From contig DAITPU010000001.1 in the NCBI GenBank assembly GCA_036833455.1, forward strand, positions 173,016-237,015: a stretch of 64,000 bases of DNA, written 5' to 3'. The notes under the pieces are model-generated. The model worked only from the letters and a program-made list of their open reading frames with translations, was not told the DNA's origin and did no database searches. The position numbers and the translations under genes were made by a program. This stretch comes from GW2011-AR1 sp937982425 (GTDB taxonomy: Archaea; Nanobdellota; Nanobdellia; Pacearchaeales; GW2011-AR1). Within the stretch, counting starts at the first letter, position 1, and each line of letters starts with the position of its first letter. Below are positions 1 through 9,556 of this stretch, piece after piece.

Positions 1-598
1 ACATGCTAAAATTTAATTTTGAATTTTCACCTATAATCACCTCTCCTAAATAAAAAAAGGGAATCCCTTCTTCTGATCCAAAATGATCCACAAATGAATT
101 TGAAATATTAGTTCCATCTTCAAGCATAATTTTTCCAGAAGGAAAAATTTTAGCCCCCTTAAAAAGAGGATTTTCCAAAGGAAAATTTGTTGAGTCCTCT
201 CCCTTTGTGGTTATCATCCTTCTTAGATTATCTCCAGATTCAATATAATATTGGACAATTTCTCCTCCTAAATCTTCGATTTCAAATGAGTTAAACCAAG
301 TTTTTTTTATATTGGGATTTTCATTTAAAACGGAAAGTTCTTCTCTAGCTAAAAGATCTAATTTAATTAAAATTGAATCTGGGACTTTATCAAGATCCTC
401 TTCTTTAGATAATAACTCTTCTAAAAGTTTTAAATCAAATTGTATTAAATCATTAGATTTTATATTTGAAAGATTTAATTCTCCTACTAAGAAAGTTTTT
501 TCGAAGTCCGCCCAAGGAATTTCTTCTTCAGCAAAGATTAAGGAGAAATTTAAAATAAATAAAATTCCTAAAAAGACTATAAAAAAATTACGTTTCAT
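1..598 (-). CDS. secreted protein of surface cassette A, partial (3' end outside window)
   Basis: An open frame runs on the minus strand from an ATG at 598 to the window edge, giving at least 199 residues without a stop. The N-terminus has a Sec-type signal peptide: MKRN, then a hydrophobic stretch ending FSLIFAEEE. The start lies 11 nt inside the preceding gene, so the two are probably translationally coupled. The readable part resembles the secreted partner at 47534-49300: both have a signal peptide, then (V/Q)GE.NLS, then a stretch ending LN....I.K.WF. I infer they are paralogues. The protein would be exported and act at the surface. Its function is unknown. The C-terminus is missing because the window ends. 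Confidence 0.75.
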   Translation of the reverse strand, partial: MKRNFFIVFLGILFILNFSLIFAEEEIPWADFEKTFLVGELNLSNIKSNDLIQFDLKLLEELLSKEEDLDKVPDSILIKLDLLAREELSVLNENPNIKKTWFNSFEIEDLGGEIVQYYIESGDNLRRMITTKGEDSTNFPLENPLFKGAKIFPSGKIMLEDGTNISNSFVDHFGSEEGIPFFYLGEVIIGENSKLNFSM

Positions 599-1337
599 TT
601 TTCTCCCAAAAATATTTATTTGCAAAGGAATAAATAATTTGTTCTTTACTATCATAATTAAAAATTAAAAGATAAACTACATCTTCTTCAAAATAAAAAG
701 TGTCAAAATAAAAATTATTTTTTTCTGATAAATCTGCCAAAAATCCCAATGGAACAAAAGAAGGATTTTTTTCTTGTTCAAATAAAAAGTCCTTAATTAA
801 GAGATAATTTCCATAAAAAGGGGAATTAAATTCAAACTTAAAATTTGTTATTTTAGTTGAAGCTTTTTCATTCTTTAAAGTTAAAGGATAGTTAATGTCT
901 AATATAATTTTATTTTTAAATAAATTTGATTTAACAGAAATTTCTTCAAAAGAGATTGTGTAATCTGAATTAGTGATATTTTCCACACAATAGATTAGAT
1001 TATTTTCTAAATAATTCGAAATGCTTCTTTCTAAAATAGTTTTATTTGGAGAAAAATCTTCCTTAATATACCAATAATAGGGTATCTTTCTTCCAAGAAA
1101 ATCTCTACTTAAATTAGGAGGAGAATAATACCCTCCTCTTAGCCCTATCTCTTCTAATCCCTCAAAAAGAACTTTTTCAACACAAAAAGAAATTTGATTG
1201 GTTAAGGAATTTATTTTTGGAGAAAAAATATTTTTTATGTTTAATTCTGCTCTAAAAGAAAATAATAAAATAAAAATTCCAATTAATAATATTGAAATTA
1301 TTATAAAAATGCTTATTTGAGCTTTTTTATTCAACAT
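588..1337 (-). CDS. KxAQ-IFII membrane-anchored surface protein, cassette A first gene
   Basis: 249 residues. The N-terminus reads MLNKKAQISIFIIIS followed by a hydrophobic helix and an extracytoplasmic domain. The KKA-Q junction before the helix fits a class III (prepilin-like) signal peptide. The protein is paralogous to 49297-50052 and to the N-terminal part of 9553-11379. Shared marks are K-(K/R/F)-(A/G)-Q-(I/V)-(S/T)-IFII, a Cys near residue 53 (FCVEK), a GGY motif, FLGRKIPYYW, and a YLE.N....C motif. A TATA-like box near 1357-1367 lies about 25 nt upstream of the ATG at 1337, so the transcript may be leaderless. It overlaps the next secreted gene by 11 nt. The function is not known. Two conserved cysteines may form a disulfide outside the membrane. 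Confidence 0.8.
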   Translation of the reverse strand: MLNKKAQISIFIIISILLIGIFILLFSFRAELNIKNIFSPKINSLTNQISFCVEKVLFEGLEEIGLRGGYYSPPNLSRDFLGRKIPYYWYIKEDFSPNKTILERSISNYLENNLIYCVENITNSDYTISFEEISVKSNLFKNKIILDINYPLTLKNEKASTKITNFKFEFNSPFYGNYLLIKDFLFEQEKNPSFVPLGFLADLSEKNNFYFDTFYFEEDVVYLLIFNYDSKEQIIYSFANKYFWEKNET

Positions 1338-1410
1338 TAACTAAAAAAACGAGATAAATATTTAAACTTACCTTAAAGAAGTTTACCGAAAGCTTTATAA
1401 AAGAATTTCA

Positions 1411-1420
1411 TTTATAAACT
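1411..1420 (+). promoter_or_regulatory. TATA-like box of tfb
   Basis: tttataaact is centred about 27 nt upstream of the tfb ATG, the spacing expected if transcription starts at or next to the start codon. A second TATA-like match (ctttataaaa, 1393-1402) lies 18 nt further upstream. Confidence 0.5.
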
Positions 1421-1441
1421 TTACTACAAGGTTATTCTAAA

Positions 1442-2389
1442 ATGTCGAACATAAAAAAATGCCCAGAATGTGGAAGCATTCATTTAAATTATGATTCTCA
1501 TCTTGGAGAAGTTATATGTAATGATTGCGGACTAGTTGTCGAAGATAAAATGGTTGACACTGGAATTGATTTATCTGGAAAATTCGATAAAGGTGAAAAA
1601 CAAGGAAGAGGAGGGGCTCCAATTTCTATGCAAAAATTTGATAAAGGTTTAACTACTAATGTTGGAGAAATTTCAGATATTTATAGGCTTGAACCAAAAC
1701 AAACAAGAAAATTTTTAAGATTAAAAAAATGGCAAGAAAGAGTTTCAACTTCCATAGAAAGAAATTTAAGACTTGCTATGGCTGAATTAAGAGTTATTGC
1801 TTCTTATCTAGATTTATCTAATGTTGTAAGAGATGAAGCTGCAAGAATCTACAATTACGTTTTACAAAGAGGTTTGGTTAGAGGTAGATCTATGGAATCT
1901 GTAATTGCTGCTTGTTTATATGCGGCTTGTCGTTCTTATAATATTCCAAGAACTCTTGATGAAATGGCAACAGCATCAGATGTTGAAAGAAAAGAAATAG
2001 GAAGAACCTATCGTTTTATAATTAGAAAATTGGGTATAAAAGTAAAACAATCCTCTCCCAAAGATTACATTTCTAGATTCTCTTCTGTATTAAAATTATC
2101 TCCTGCAACGCAAAATGATGCTTTAGAAATTTTAGATAAGGCAAAAGATGTTGAATTAACTTCAGGAAGAGGTCCAGCTGGAATTGCTGCTGCTGCACTT
2201 TATGTTGCAGCTTTGATGAACGATGAAAAAAAGACTCAAAGAGAAGTTGCAGATATTGCAGGAATTACAGAAGTAACTATAAGAAACAGATACAAAGAAT
2301 TAATTGAAAAATTAAGTTTAGAAGATAAAATAAAACAAAAAGAAGTAGAATCTAAAGAGAAAAAAGCTCTGAAAAAAAGTAATTCTTAA
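1442..2389 (+). CDS. tfb: transcription initiation factor B (TFB, archaeal TFIIB)
   Basis: 315 residues, the usual TFB length. The protein recruits RNA polymerase to TBP-bound promoters and helps open them. An N-terminal zinc ribbon is visible: CPECG at about residues 8-12 and CNDCG at about 26-30. It is followed by the B-finger/linker region (roughly 45-100) and two cyclin-like repeats (roughly 115-205 and 210-300); the second carries the DNA-contacting helix-turn-helix around AGITEVTIRNRYKEL. The C-terminus is a charged Lys/Glu tail. It stands alone on the plus strand, divergent from surface cassette A and followed by the convergent tRNA-Leu. Family identity is clear; whether the genome has more TFB copies cannot be seen here. 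Confidence 0.98.
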   Translation: MSNIKKCPECGSIHLNYDSHLGEVICNDCGLVVEDKMVDTGIDLSGKFDKGEKQGRGGAPISMQKFDKGLTTNVGEISDIYRLEPKQTRKFLRLKKWQERVSTSIERNLRLAMAELRVIASYLDLSNVVRDEAARIYNYVLQRGLVRGRSMESVIAACLYAACRSYNIPRTLDEMATASDVERKEIGRTYRFIIRKLGIKVKQSSPKDYISRFSSVLKLSPATQNDALEILDKAKDVELTSGRGPAGIAAAALYVAALMNDEKKTQREVADIAGITEVTIRNRYKELIEKLSLEDKIKQKEVESKEKKALKKSNS

Positions 2390-2408
2390 AACTAGTATAA
2401 ATAAAAAT

Positions 2409-2490
2409 GCGGGAGACAGGATTCGAACCTGCGCAGGAATTCACCACTGGAGCCTAAATCCAGCCCGTTTGACCACTCCGGCACCCCCGC
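2409..2490 (-). tRNA. tRNA-Leu (anticodon TAG)
   Basis: The minus strand folds as a class II tRNA of 82 nt. The acceptor stem is GCGGGGG/CTCCCGC. The anticodon stem CTGGA/TCCAG closes the loop TTTAGGC with anticodon TAG (decoding CUA). There is a long variable arm and a T arm GCAGG-TTCGAAT-CCTGT. The class II variable arm together with the anticodon identifies leucine. No intron is present and CCA is not encoded. Confidence 0.95.
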
Positions 2491-2513
2491 ATAAAAATAA
2501 TCTAATAAGGGAG

Positions 2514-2522
2514 TATAAAAAC
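2514..2522 (-). promoter_or_regulatory. TATA-like box of tRNA-Leu
   Basis: The minus strand reads gtttttata (plus strand tataaaaac), centred about 27 nt upstream of the tRNA-Leu 5' end. This is the archaeal TATA position. Confidence 0.5.
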
Positions 2523-2548
2523 TCTTCGGAGAATTATATTTGATTATT

Positions 2549-5500
2549 TTATCCGCAATGGATAAATCCAAAATAATCTGAATCGGATTTTACTTCAGAA
2601 ATTTCAACTTCAGCTTGAGATACACTATCCTTTAAATTCCCCCCTATTAAACTAAGAGAATTACTCTTAATTTCAACTACTATATCGCAGTGAGATTTTC
2701 CAGACCTAACTGAATCGTAATTTGTCGGACAACCCTCTTCTCTACACTTACAAATTATATCTCCTTCTTGAATTTTATCAATCTCGGAAATCCTATAGGT
2801 CTTACAACCATAATTAGAAGGATTATCTCTTAAAGTTGAAAAATATCTTGCATGTGCAGAATCGAATGGAAAATTAAAATTTGATTCTTTTACAATACTT
2901 GAAATAAATGCTGCAGACCAAGCAGTACCTCTACAATCCCAATTTGAAAGCAATGCATCGTCATAATATTTTTTTAAATAAGTTTTTCCTAACTCACTAC
3001 ATTCATCTAATTTTCCATACTCCCATTTTGAATATTCTCTAAGAGCAATTGTAGCAATTTTATTGCTCCCTCCTCTGGAAGATTTTTTTACAAACTCTTG
3101 TGCAAAATTCATTACTTTTTCAACGTAATCTGTATCTGATCCAGAGCCACATCCCCACCCATTATATCCTCTAAGAGCTGCACGCCACTCAGTATATCCT
3201 GCGTATTTAGGGTAAGTTTTTATGCATTCATCTACCAATTTTTTAAAACTTGAACTTCCTTTCAGATAAGTCGAAGATGCTTTCACACCAAATTTATACT
3301 CATTATATTTTTCAAGTAGAATCCTAGCTCCAACTTCTATACTTAATTCAGGATTGTTTAATAATTGATTTTTACAATCATTCTCATTTTTAACCAAACC
3401 ATATTTTCCACACCATACATTTGGCATTACTTGTGTTATTCCATGAGCCCCTCTGTTTGAAACGGCATTAACATTACATCCAGATTCTTGATTGGATAAT
3501 GCAACTAAAATTGAAAAAGGAACTCCTGTCTTTTCAGAAACTTTAAAAAAGAGATCTTTATAATTTATACAACGAGAATTCACCGAAGACCAATCATACT
3601 CTTCAAGAGAAATTTCTTCTTCAGGTAATATTTCTTCTTCCCCTTCTTCAGGAGGAATTGTAATTTCTGAATCTTCTATTTCAAACTGATCGTAATTAAA
3701 TATCATTGCAGATCCAAGATAAAAATTCTTTTCATTTCCTAATCTTAAAACTAAAGATTCTATTATCTTTGGCATTTCTATTTGCTTTTTTCCAGAAATC
3801 TTTTTTTCAATAGTTCCACTTTTCTTCCAAGATTTTTCATCATAACTCCAAAGCCATTCTCCAGAATCAGGAGAAGTGTTTGGTCTTTCTCCTTCATATC
3901 TAATAATATTTCCATATCTAAAATAAATTTTTTTTATGTCCGGTAAATCTTCTATAACAAAAATTCCATCGTGACCCATGTTAACTCCATTATTAACTCC
4001 AACTAAATCTGGATATGTATTTCCTGGCCTCAATGATCCTAATAGCCATTTCCCCTCTTTATCTTCAATAGTTCTATCTATTAACAAAGTTAATCCTTCT
4101 AAATAATTTTTTCCTTTTATCTTATTTAAATAATCTTGGTTTCTTTTATTTAGATCTGGATTTATATATTGGCTCACATTTTTCCAGTTATTTTCTCCCC
4201 AAATTCTCCAAAACCATTCTCCTTGTGAAAATGAATACATAATGTTATTGGGTTTTAGAGTAGTCAATCCATCTTCGAAAACTAAAACGGAATAGCTATA
4301 AATAGGAAGAATTTTATCAATTTCTTCTTCAGGTAATTCTTCTTCCTTTTCTTGTTTGTCTGGATCTACAAGTATTGGCTCATCTAATAATTTAAAAGAC
4401 TCTTTAGCCAGATCTCCGAATGCAATTCCCTTTAAAAGATACAAATATCCTCTCTGATTAGAATAATAAACTTTGCTCAAAATTCCATCAATTCTTTTTA
4501 TTCTTTCCATTGGATGAAGGTTTCCCTCCATAATCTCCTTAACAAATTCTTCAAATTCAAATTTCTCCATATAGTTTCCTTCTTTTCTTAATTTTTCAAT
4601 AAAATTTTCAGTCAAATTTTTTAAAGCAGTATCGGAAGTAATTTCAAACTCAGCAGCCTGTTTAATGCTTTCAGTATCCACCCAACATTTAATATTTGGA
4701 TCTCCACAATAACCAACTTCCATCCACCTCCCAGAAAGAAGTGAATTTCCTGGAACTTGGGAAGAACAGATTCTAATTAAACCATTCTTATAAACCTCAG
4801 TATTTAGGACGTTATCAATTCCTTCTTGTATATTTGGATTCAATAAATTATAAGCACTCATACTTCCAGAGATACATTCCTTTTCTGTCTTTATATCTTC
4901 TTTCGTTGATTGAGAAAGCAGATATTGGTCTTTCAAATAATTAGCTGCAAAACTTGATGTGACTTGTTTAAATCCACATTTTTCTAAATTATTTATTCGA
5001 ACACAAAGTTGCTTAAATCCGGAAGCAGCAGTAAAATCAATAGTTTCAGAAGCATATTTTCCTGCAGCGATATATCCAGATCCAACATTTCTTATTCCAA
5101 ATTGAGTATCTTGATAATATGAACTCCCCTCACTTCCCTTTAAATAAACTTGGTAATATGCCCCTTGATCATTTCCAGCAAAGATATGATAATAAACCTT
5201 ATACTGACTCATAGGAGGAACTGTTGCACTAGAATATTCTATCTCTTCAAATCTTGCATTAAACTGAGAAGGACTGTCAGGTTGAACTAAAGTACTAAGC
5301 GATCCAAATGAAGAAGGATAAACTACCGAAACAAAATTTTTACAAACACTCGCTCCAATTTGATCTGTACTCCTGGCTTTAAATGCATTAAAAGAATTTA
5401 CTCCATAAAAATTTACAAAGTAATTTATTGAATCTTCTGTATTTTTCCAAGCATTTTGCAATGTTAAATATTCTCCTCCTCCTCGAACATTTTGATTCAA

Positions 5501-8500
5501 AATAACTTTTGCTATTTTAGAAATTCCTATTTCTGTTAAAGGTTTTGCATCTCTCCATAAAAATTCACAAAGATAAATACTATAAATTTCATCACAAACC
5601 CCTACCATTTGACCGCTCTCCACACTTGTTTCAAGACAACTTTGGTAGGAGTCTAAAACACTAATTAAATTATCCAAACCTGCATGAACTCCTGAAAGGC
5701 AAATAGGAAAAATAATTCCTTCCTTATAATTTGGAAAACACAAAACTAAACTACCTATGATTCCAGAGCCAATTACATTTTGAACAGGATAGGCACCCCC
5801 GAAATCGCACCTAGTATTAGGGCACATCACGGGATCACAAACATTAAATAGAATTTGGCAATCTTTTGGAGACATAAAATCCGTACAAGATATAAGCGGA
5901 TCATTACTTTTAGGAGAACCTACATTTATATTTGAATTTAAAATTTTTACACTCCTTGCTCCAGATTTATAATTACTTTTAGCATCTTCTATTGCCTTTA
6001 TTGCATTTGAAATTAATTCTTCCGAATCTTTTTTATCTAATCCAGGGAATTGATTATATGCTTGGCCAGTTCCAAGATTAATCATTTGACAAATATCATC
6101 TGAAATGCTTAACCCAAATTCTTGTAATCCATTTTTTCCAACATTACAAACATAAAAACTATTAACAAAAGTAGAATCGCTGTAACTTGCTATCTCCCCA
6201 AAAACAGGAATTGTTTGTTTTATTGAAACATACCATCCCTTCTTTGTGTTGAAAGGAACTATTGCTGGAAGACCCTTATAAGGCTCAGTTTCATAATAAG
6301 TTACTCTTGGATCCAGATAAACATTATTATAACTAGTTGAATCATATTCTTTAAAAGTTAATCTTTCTATTTCTTCTAATCCTCCCGATACTTGTACTTT
6401 ATCCAAATTATAAACTAAAGGTTTACCTATTTCATCTCGAAGTAAAGTGTAAATATCCCCTCCAAGATTTCTATTTAATAAAACCACGAAGGACTCCGAA
6501 GATTTTTGATTAACTACATAAGCAACAGGAGTATTTTCTGGAAACCCATTGAAATTTTTCCAATCTATGGAATAAAGAGTCAAACCCTTATAAGGAAGCT
6601 CTTTTAAATTTTCAGGAATAACATAATTCACTTGAAGAGAATTTATTTTAATCTTTTCTAATTGAGAATTTAATTGTTTTTTATTTTTTCCATTTATTTG
6701 TAATTCTTTCAAAAGAGAATACAAGCTTACATTATAACCTAAATTATCTGGATTTTTTTTAACTAAATTTGAATACAGCTCTATAGATCGTATTTTTTCT
6801 ATATCAAAAATTCCATTTTCCCAAGCTTCAACATTGAGATACATTTTTACTTCAGAGAGATTTATACTTTCAGAAGAAACCTTTGGATTAATCATCGAAA
6901 AACCAAGATGGTCTAAACTATCTTTAACTTGTAAAGAATAAACTTCCACAAATTTTTTGTTATTTATTATTTTGTCTCCTAAAGGATTTTTTATATACAT
7001 TCCATCTTGATTTCTTATTTCTCTTAATAAAATATTTTGATTATTTATTGCATCGGATATTTCTTTTACTTCTGCATCAATATCTTTTGAATTGTCTAAA
7101 AGACATTCTTCCACACTGGCATAATTCTTCTCATTTACCATCAAGCTACATTTCTTTATCCACCCTTCTTCTCCTCTAAGTACCTCTTGCCTTGCCAAGG
7201 TATCTCCTTTAATTCCCCCCAAAATATTTTTGGCTGCTAAAAAACCTCCTGTAGCAAAACAGGCATATTTCATATTTTCCACAACTTTTCCCAATCCGTC
7301 ATTAATGTCTTTGATCTGGTTTATTAAACCCTCTGTTTTGTCTGCAACCTTTTTAGCTTTTTCTGGAGAAAGTTGAATTGCTCTTTTTTCTATCCCAACT
7401 TTAAATGAAAAATTCGTCGTACTTTGAGTTCTTCCAACCATAGGATTTACCGATATTCTAGCATATCTTTCTAAATAAACTTCTTTTAGAGTAAAGAAAT
7501 AACCTGAATCTTTTAAATCTGAATTCAAAGCATTTCCATAACTAAATTGTTCCGGTTCATTTATTTTTAATCTATAATTTTTTAATTTTCCTTCAATAAG
7601 GATGCTTACTTCTGCATAATCCTCTCCAACTTCTTTTAAATTTAAACTATTATTAGAAGATTCTCCTAAATAAGAGGATTCAGATTTTCCTAATTTTAGC
7701 TCTCCTTGTTCATTAGTATTTGTATTCACCCAATAAATTCTAGCCCCATAATCTTCAATAGGGGGGTTTCTAACATCATGAAGTTTTATTTCATTATAAA
7801 AATCCTCTATTAAAACTGTTTTAGAAGAAACTTCTGTTCCAGAATAAAAAATTTCATCGCAAACCAAACTATCTAAATTTGAATAGGGATATCTTTGTTT
7901 AAATTCATTACAAAAAACTTCTAAATCTTTTTTTTGATGAAGAGAATCTGCTAATAAAATTTTTTCATACAATGCTCTTTCTCCAAGAGTGGAGTTCGCT
8001 CCTTCGGGATAAACATCTGAATTAAATCCAACTACAACTGAATTAAACTCTTCTATTGCAGAATTATAATAAGAAAGACTCTCCTTGGATAAAGGAAAAT
8101 TTTCTCCACTTGCAAATCCGGCTATTTCAAAATTTTTCCCTTCAAAATTATAAGATTTTCCAAATTCCAATGTTTGTTTTAAATCCCCTGGAACAAACCA
8201 TCTTGATAGTTGCATCGCTCTACAATTAACTGTTCCAAAAAAATTCCTTGCTTCTTCATCCATGCAAACTATATTTTCTATTTGAGATTCAGTTAAATAA
8301 TCTGGAAGAACGCCATTTGGTTGATGAGAACTAGGAATACGCACTAAAATAGCTTTAATATCTCCCCTATTTGTGGATCCAACTTTCAAATCTATAAATC
8401 CCAAATAAATTCCAGCTAAACCTTCTTCAGTTTGATACTCATATAACTTCTGCCCCATTCCTGCAATAAAAGTATTTCGGGAATTTCCATCAGATATGTT

Positions 8501-9556
8501 TATTGCAACACGAGGATTCAATCTAAGCGTAAATTCATTTGAACTAAATATTTCTCTTTTTGCATCATCTGAATCACAATAAATAATAACTCTTTGATTA
8601 AAGCCTAAACGATATATGTCTTTAACCCTACATTTATCATTCAAAAATTTATCCCCTTCCCTAAACTCCATTAATTGTGAATTTATTGAAAGTAAAGCCG
8701 TCGTATCTGCATATACAATTTCATCTAATTTAATTTTAACTCCAGCAAGACATTCATAACCCGGAAGAAAAATAGGATTTGGGTAAGTTTGTCCTTCTTC
8801 TAATCTAAAATTTAAAAGTTTAGTTTTTGGGGAATTTAAAGAAGAACTTTGCCAAAAATAATTTCTATTTAATCCCGAATAAATAGAAATTACTGCAGAA
8901 TTGGGTTGAATATCTTCTGCTCTCAAATAACCCCTTCCATTAAAAAAAGAATAATACCCTTGAGTATAAGAAAACTCGGAATCACTTAATTCTGGAAGAT
9001 AATATTTGTTAGGATTTAATCCAAATGCATTCTGAATATCATAATTTAGTGTCGCTAATAAATCTCCTGAAACCCAACACACCTCTCCTAAAACTCCAGA
9101 TTCGCAATTAGTTAATTGGGATTCTGGTTTTTGCCTTAAAGTTATTGAAACATGTCCAATAGTTTCCCAACCAAAATCATTAAATTCTATTTGCCTACTT
9201 CTTAGGTTATCTGAAGGATAAAATGCGACATTCCTTACTTCAGGAGGATATTTACCTCCAAAAGAAATTCCCCTAATGGACTCTATTTTTATAAGTGGAT
9301 TTAGTTTTAGTGCTTTAACTTCACAAATAACATGTGTATCCTGATCTTCAAGCAAATCGCTACGAACAACCATCGGAGAACAACCAAGAGGATCTATTTG
9401 AATTATAAAATCTGTCCCTTGACCACATGCACTTTGATCAACGTTAAAAAGATTCCCTCCTACATTATTTTTATATCCGGTAAAACTTATCGAGGATACA
9501 ACTACTCCGGAAAATAAAATTAAAGATAAAAACAAAATTAAATTTTTCGACTTCAT
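2549..9556 (-). CDS. giant secreted surface protein with C-terminal lytic transglycosylase (SLT) and DUF2272-like domains
   Basis: 2335 residues starting with a Sec-type signal peptide (MKSKNLILFLSLILFSGVVVSS). Most of the chain is a long, mainly beta-looking extracytoplasmic region with scattered cysteines that I do not recognise. A Glu-rich linker (about residues 1955-1985) leads into a clear SLT lysozyme-like domain at about 1990-2165: SNQESGC with the predicted catalytic Glu near residue 2024, then GAHGITQVMP, and later RGYNGWG. The last 170 residues (about 2165-2335) resemble DUF2272, a bacterial domain that I place only tentatively near CHAP/NlpC-P60: DCRGTAWSAAFISSIV and FDSAHARYFS. 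It overlaps the upstream gene by 4 nt (ATGA), so it is co-translated with 9553-11379. SLT domains cleave peptidoglycan, which archaea do not make. The target is therefore more likely a bacterial or other foreign wall, or the domain only binds glycans. Confidence 0.85.
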   Translation of the reverse strand: MKSKNLILFLSLILFSGVVVSSISFTGYKNNVGGNLFNVDQSACGQGTDFIIQIDPLGCSPMVVRSDLLEDQDTHVICEVKALKLNPLIKIESIRGISFGGKYPPEVRNVAFYPSDNLRSRQIEFNDFGWETIGHVSITLRQKPESQLTNCESGVLGEVCWVSGDLLATLNYDIQNAFGLNPNKYYLPELSDSEFSYTQGYYSFFNGRGYLRAEDIQPNSAVISIYSGLNRNYFWQSSSLNSPKTKLLNFRLEEGQTYPNPIFLPGYECLAGVKIKLDEIVYADTTALLSINSQLMEFREGDKFLNDKCRVKDIYRLGFNQRVIIYCDSDDAKREIFSSNEFTLRLNPRVAINISDGNSRNTFIAGMGQKLYEYQTEEGLAGIYLGFIDLKVGSTNRGDIKAILVRIPSSHQPNGVLPDYLTESQIENIVCMDEEARNFFGTVNCRAMQLSRWFVPGDLKQTLEFGKSYNFEGKNFEIAGFASGENFPLSKESLSYYNSAIEEFNSVVVGFNSDVYPEGANSTLGERALYEKILLADSLHQKKDLEVFCNEFKQRYPYSNLDSLVCDEIFYSGTEVSSKTVLIEDFYNEIKLHDVRNPPIEDYGARIYWVNTNTNEQGELKLGKSESSYLGESSNNSLNLKEVGEDYAEVSILIEGKLKNYRLKINEPEQFSYGNALNSDLKDSGYFFTLKEVYLERYARISVNPMVGRTQSTTNFSFKVGIEKRAIQLSPEKAKKVADKTEGLINQIKDINDGLGKVVENMKYACFATGGFLAAKNILGGIKGDTLARQEVLRGEEGWIKKCSLMVNEKNYASVEECLLDNSKDIDAEVKEISDAINNQNILLREIRNQDGMYIKNPLGDKIINNKKFVEVYSLQVKDSLDHLGFSMINPKVSSESINLSEVKMYLNVEAWENGIFDIEKIRSIELYSNLVKKNPDNLGYNVSLYSLLKELQINGKNKKQLNSQLEKIKINSLQVNYVIPENLKELPYKGLTLYSIDWKNFNGFPENTPVAYVVNQKSSESFVVLLNRNLGGDIYTLLRDEIGKPLVYNLDKVQVSGGLEEIERLTFKEYDSTSYNNVYLDPRVTYYETEPYKGLPAIVPFNTKKGWYVSIKQTIPVFGEIASYSDSTFVNSFYVCNVGKNGLQEFGLSISDDICQMINLGTGQAYNQFPGLDKKDSEELISNAIKAIEDAKSNYKSGARSVKILNSNINVGSPKSNDPLISCTDFMSPKDCQILFNVCDPVMCPNTRCDFGGAYPVQNVIGSGIIGSLVLCFPNYKEGIIFPICLSGVHAGLDNLISVLDSYQSCLETSVESGQMVGVCDEIYSIYLCEFLWRDAKPLTEIGISKIAKVILNQNVRGGGEYLTLQNAWKNTEDSINYFVNFYGVNSFNAFKARSTDQIGASVCKNFVSVVYPSSFGSLSTLVQPDSPSQFNARFEEIEYSSATVPPMSQYKVYYHIFAGNDQGAYYQVYLKGSEGSSYYQDTQFGIRNVGSGYIAAGKYASETIDFTAASGFKQLCVRINNLEKCGFKQVTSSFAANYLKDQYLLSQSTKEDIKTEKECISGSMSAYNLLNPNIQEGIDNVLNTEVYKNGLIRICSSQVPGNSLLSGRWMEVGYCGDPNIKCWVDTESIKQAAEFEITSDTALKNLTENFIEKLRKEGNYMEKFEFEEFVKEIMEGNLHPMERIKRIDGILSKVYYSNQRGYLYLLKGIAFGDLAKESFKLLDEPILVDPDKQEKEEELPEEEIDKILPIYSYSVLVFEDGLTTLKPNNIMYSFSQGEWFWRIWGENNWKNVSQYINPDLNKRNQDYLNKIKGKNYLEGLTLLIDRTIEDKEGKWLLGSLRPGNTYPDLVGVNNGVNMGHDGIFVIEDLPDIKKIYFRYGNIIRYEGERPNTSPDSGEWLWSYDEKSWKKSGTIEKKISGKKQIEMPKIIESLVLRLGNEKNFYLGSAMIFNYDQFEIEDSEITIPPEEGEEEILPEEEISLEEYDWSSVNSRCINYKDLFFKVSEKTGVPFSILVALSNQESGCNVNAVSNRGAHGITQVMPNVWCGKYGLVKNENDCKNQLLNNPELSIEVGARILLEKYNEYKFGVKASSTYLKGSSSFKKLVDECIKTYPKYAGYTEWRAALRGYNGWGCGSGSDTDYVEKVMNFAQEFVKKSSRGGSNKIATIALREYSKWEYGKLDECSELGKTYLKKYYDDALLSNWDCRGTAWSAAFISSIVKESNFNFPFDSAHARYFSTLRDNPSNYGCKTYRISEIDKIQEGDIICKCREEGCPTNYDSVRSGKSHCDIVVEIKSNSLSLIGGNLKDSVSQAEVEISEVKSDSDYFGFIHCG

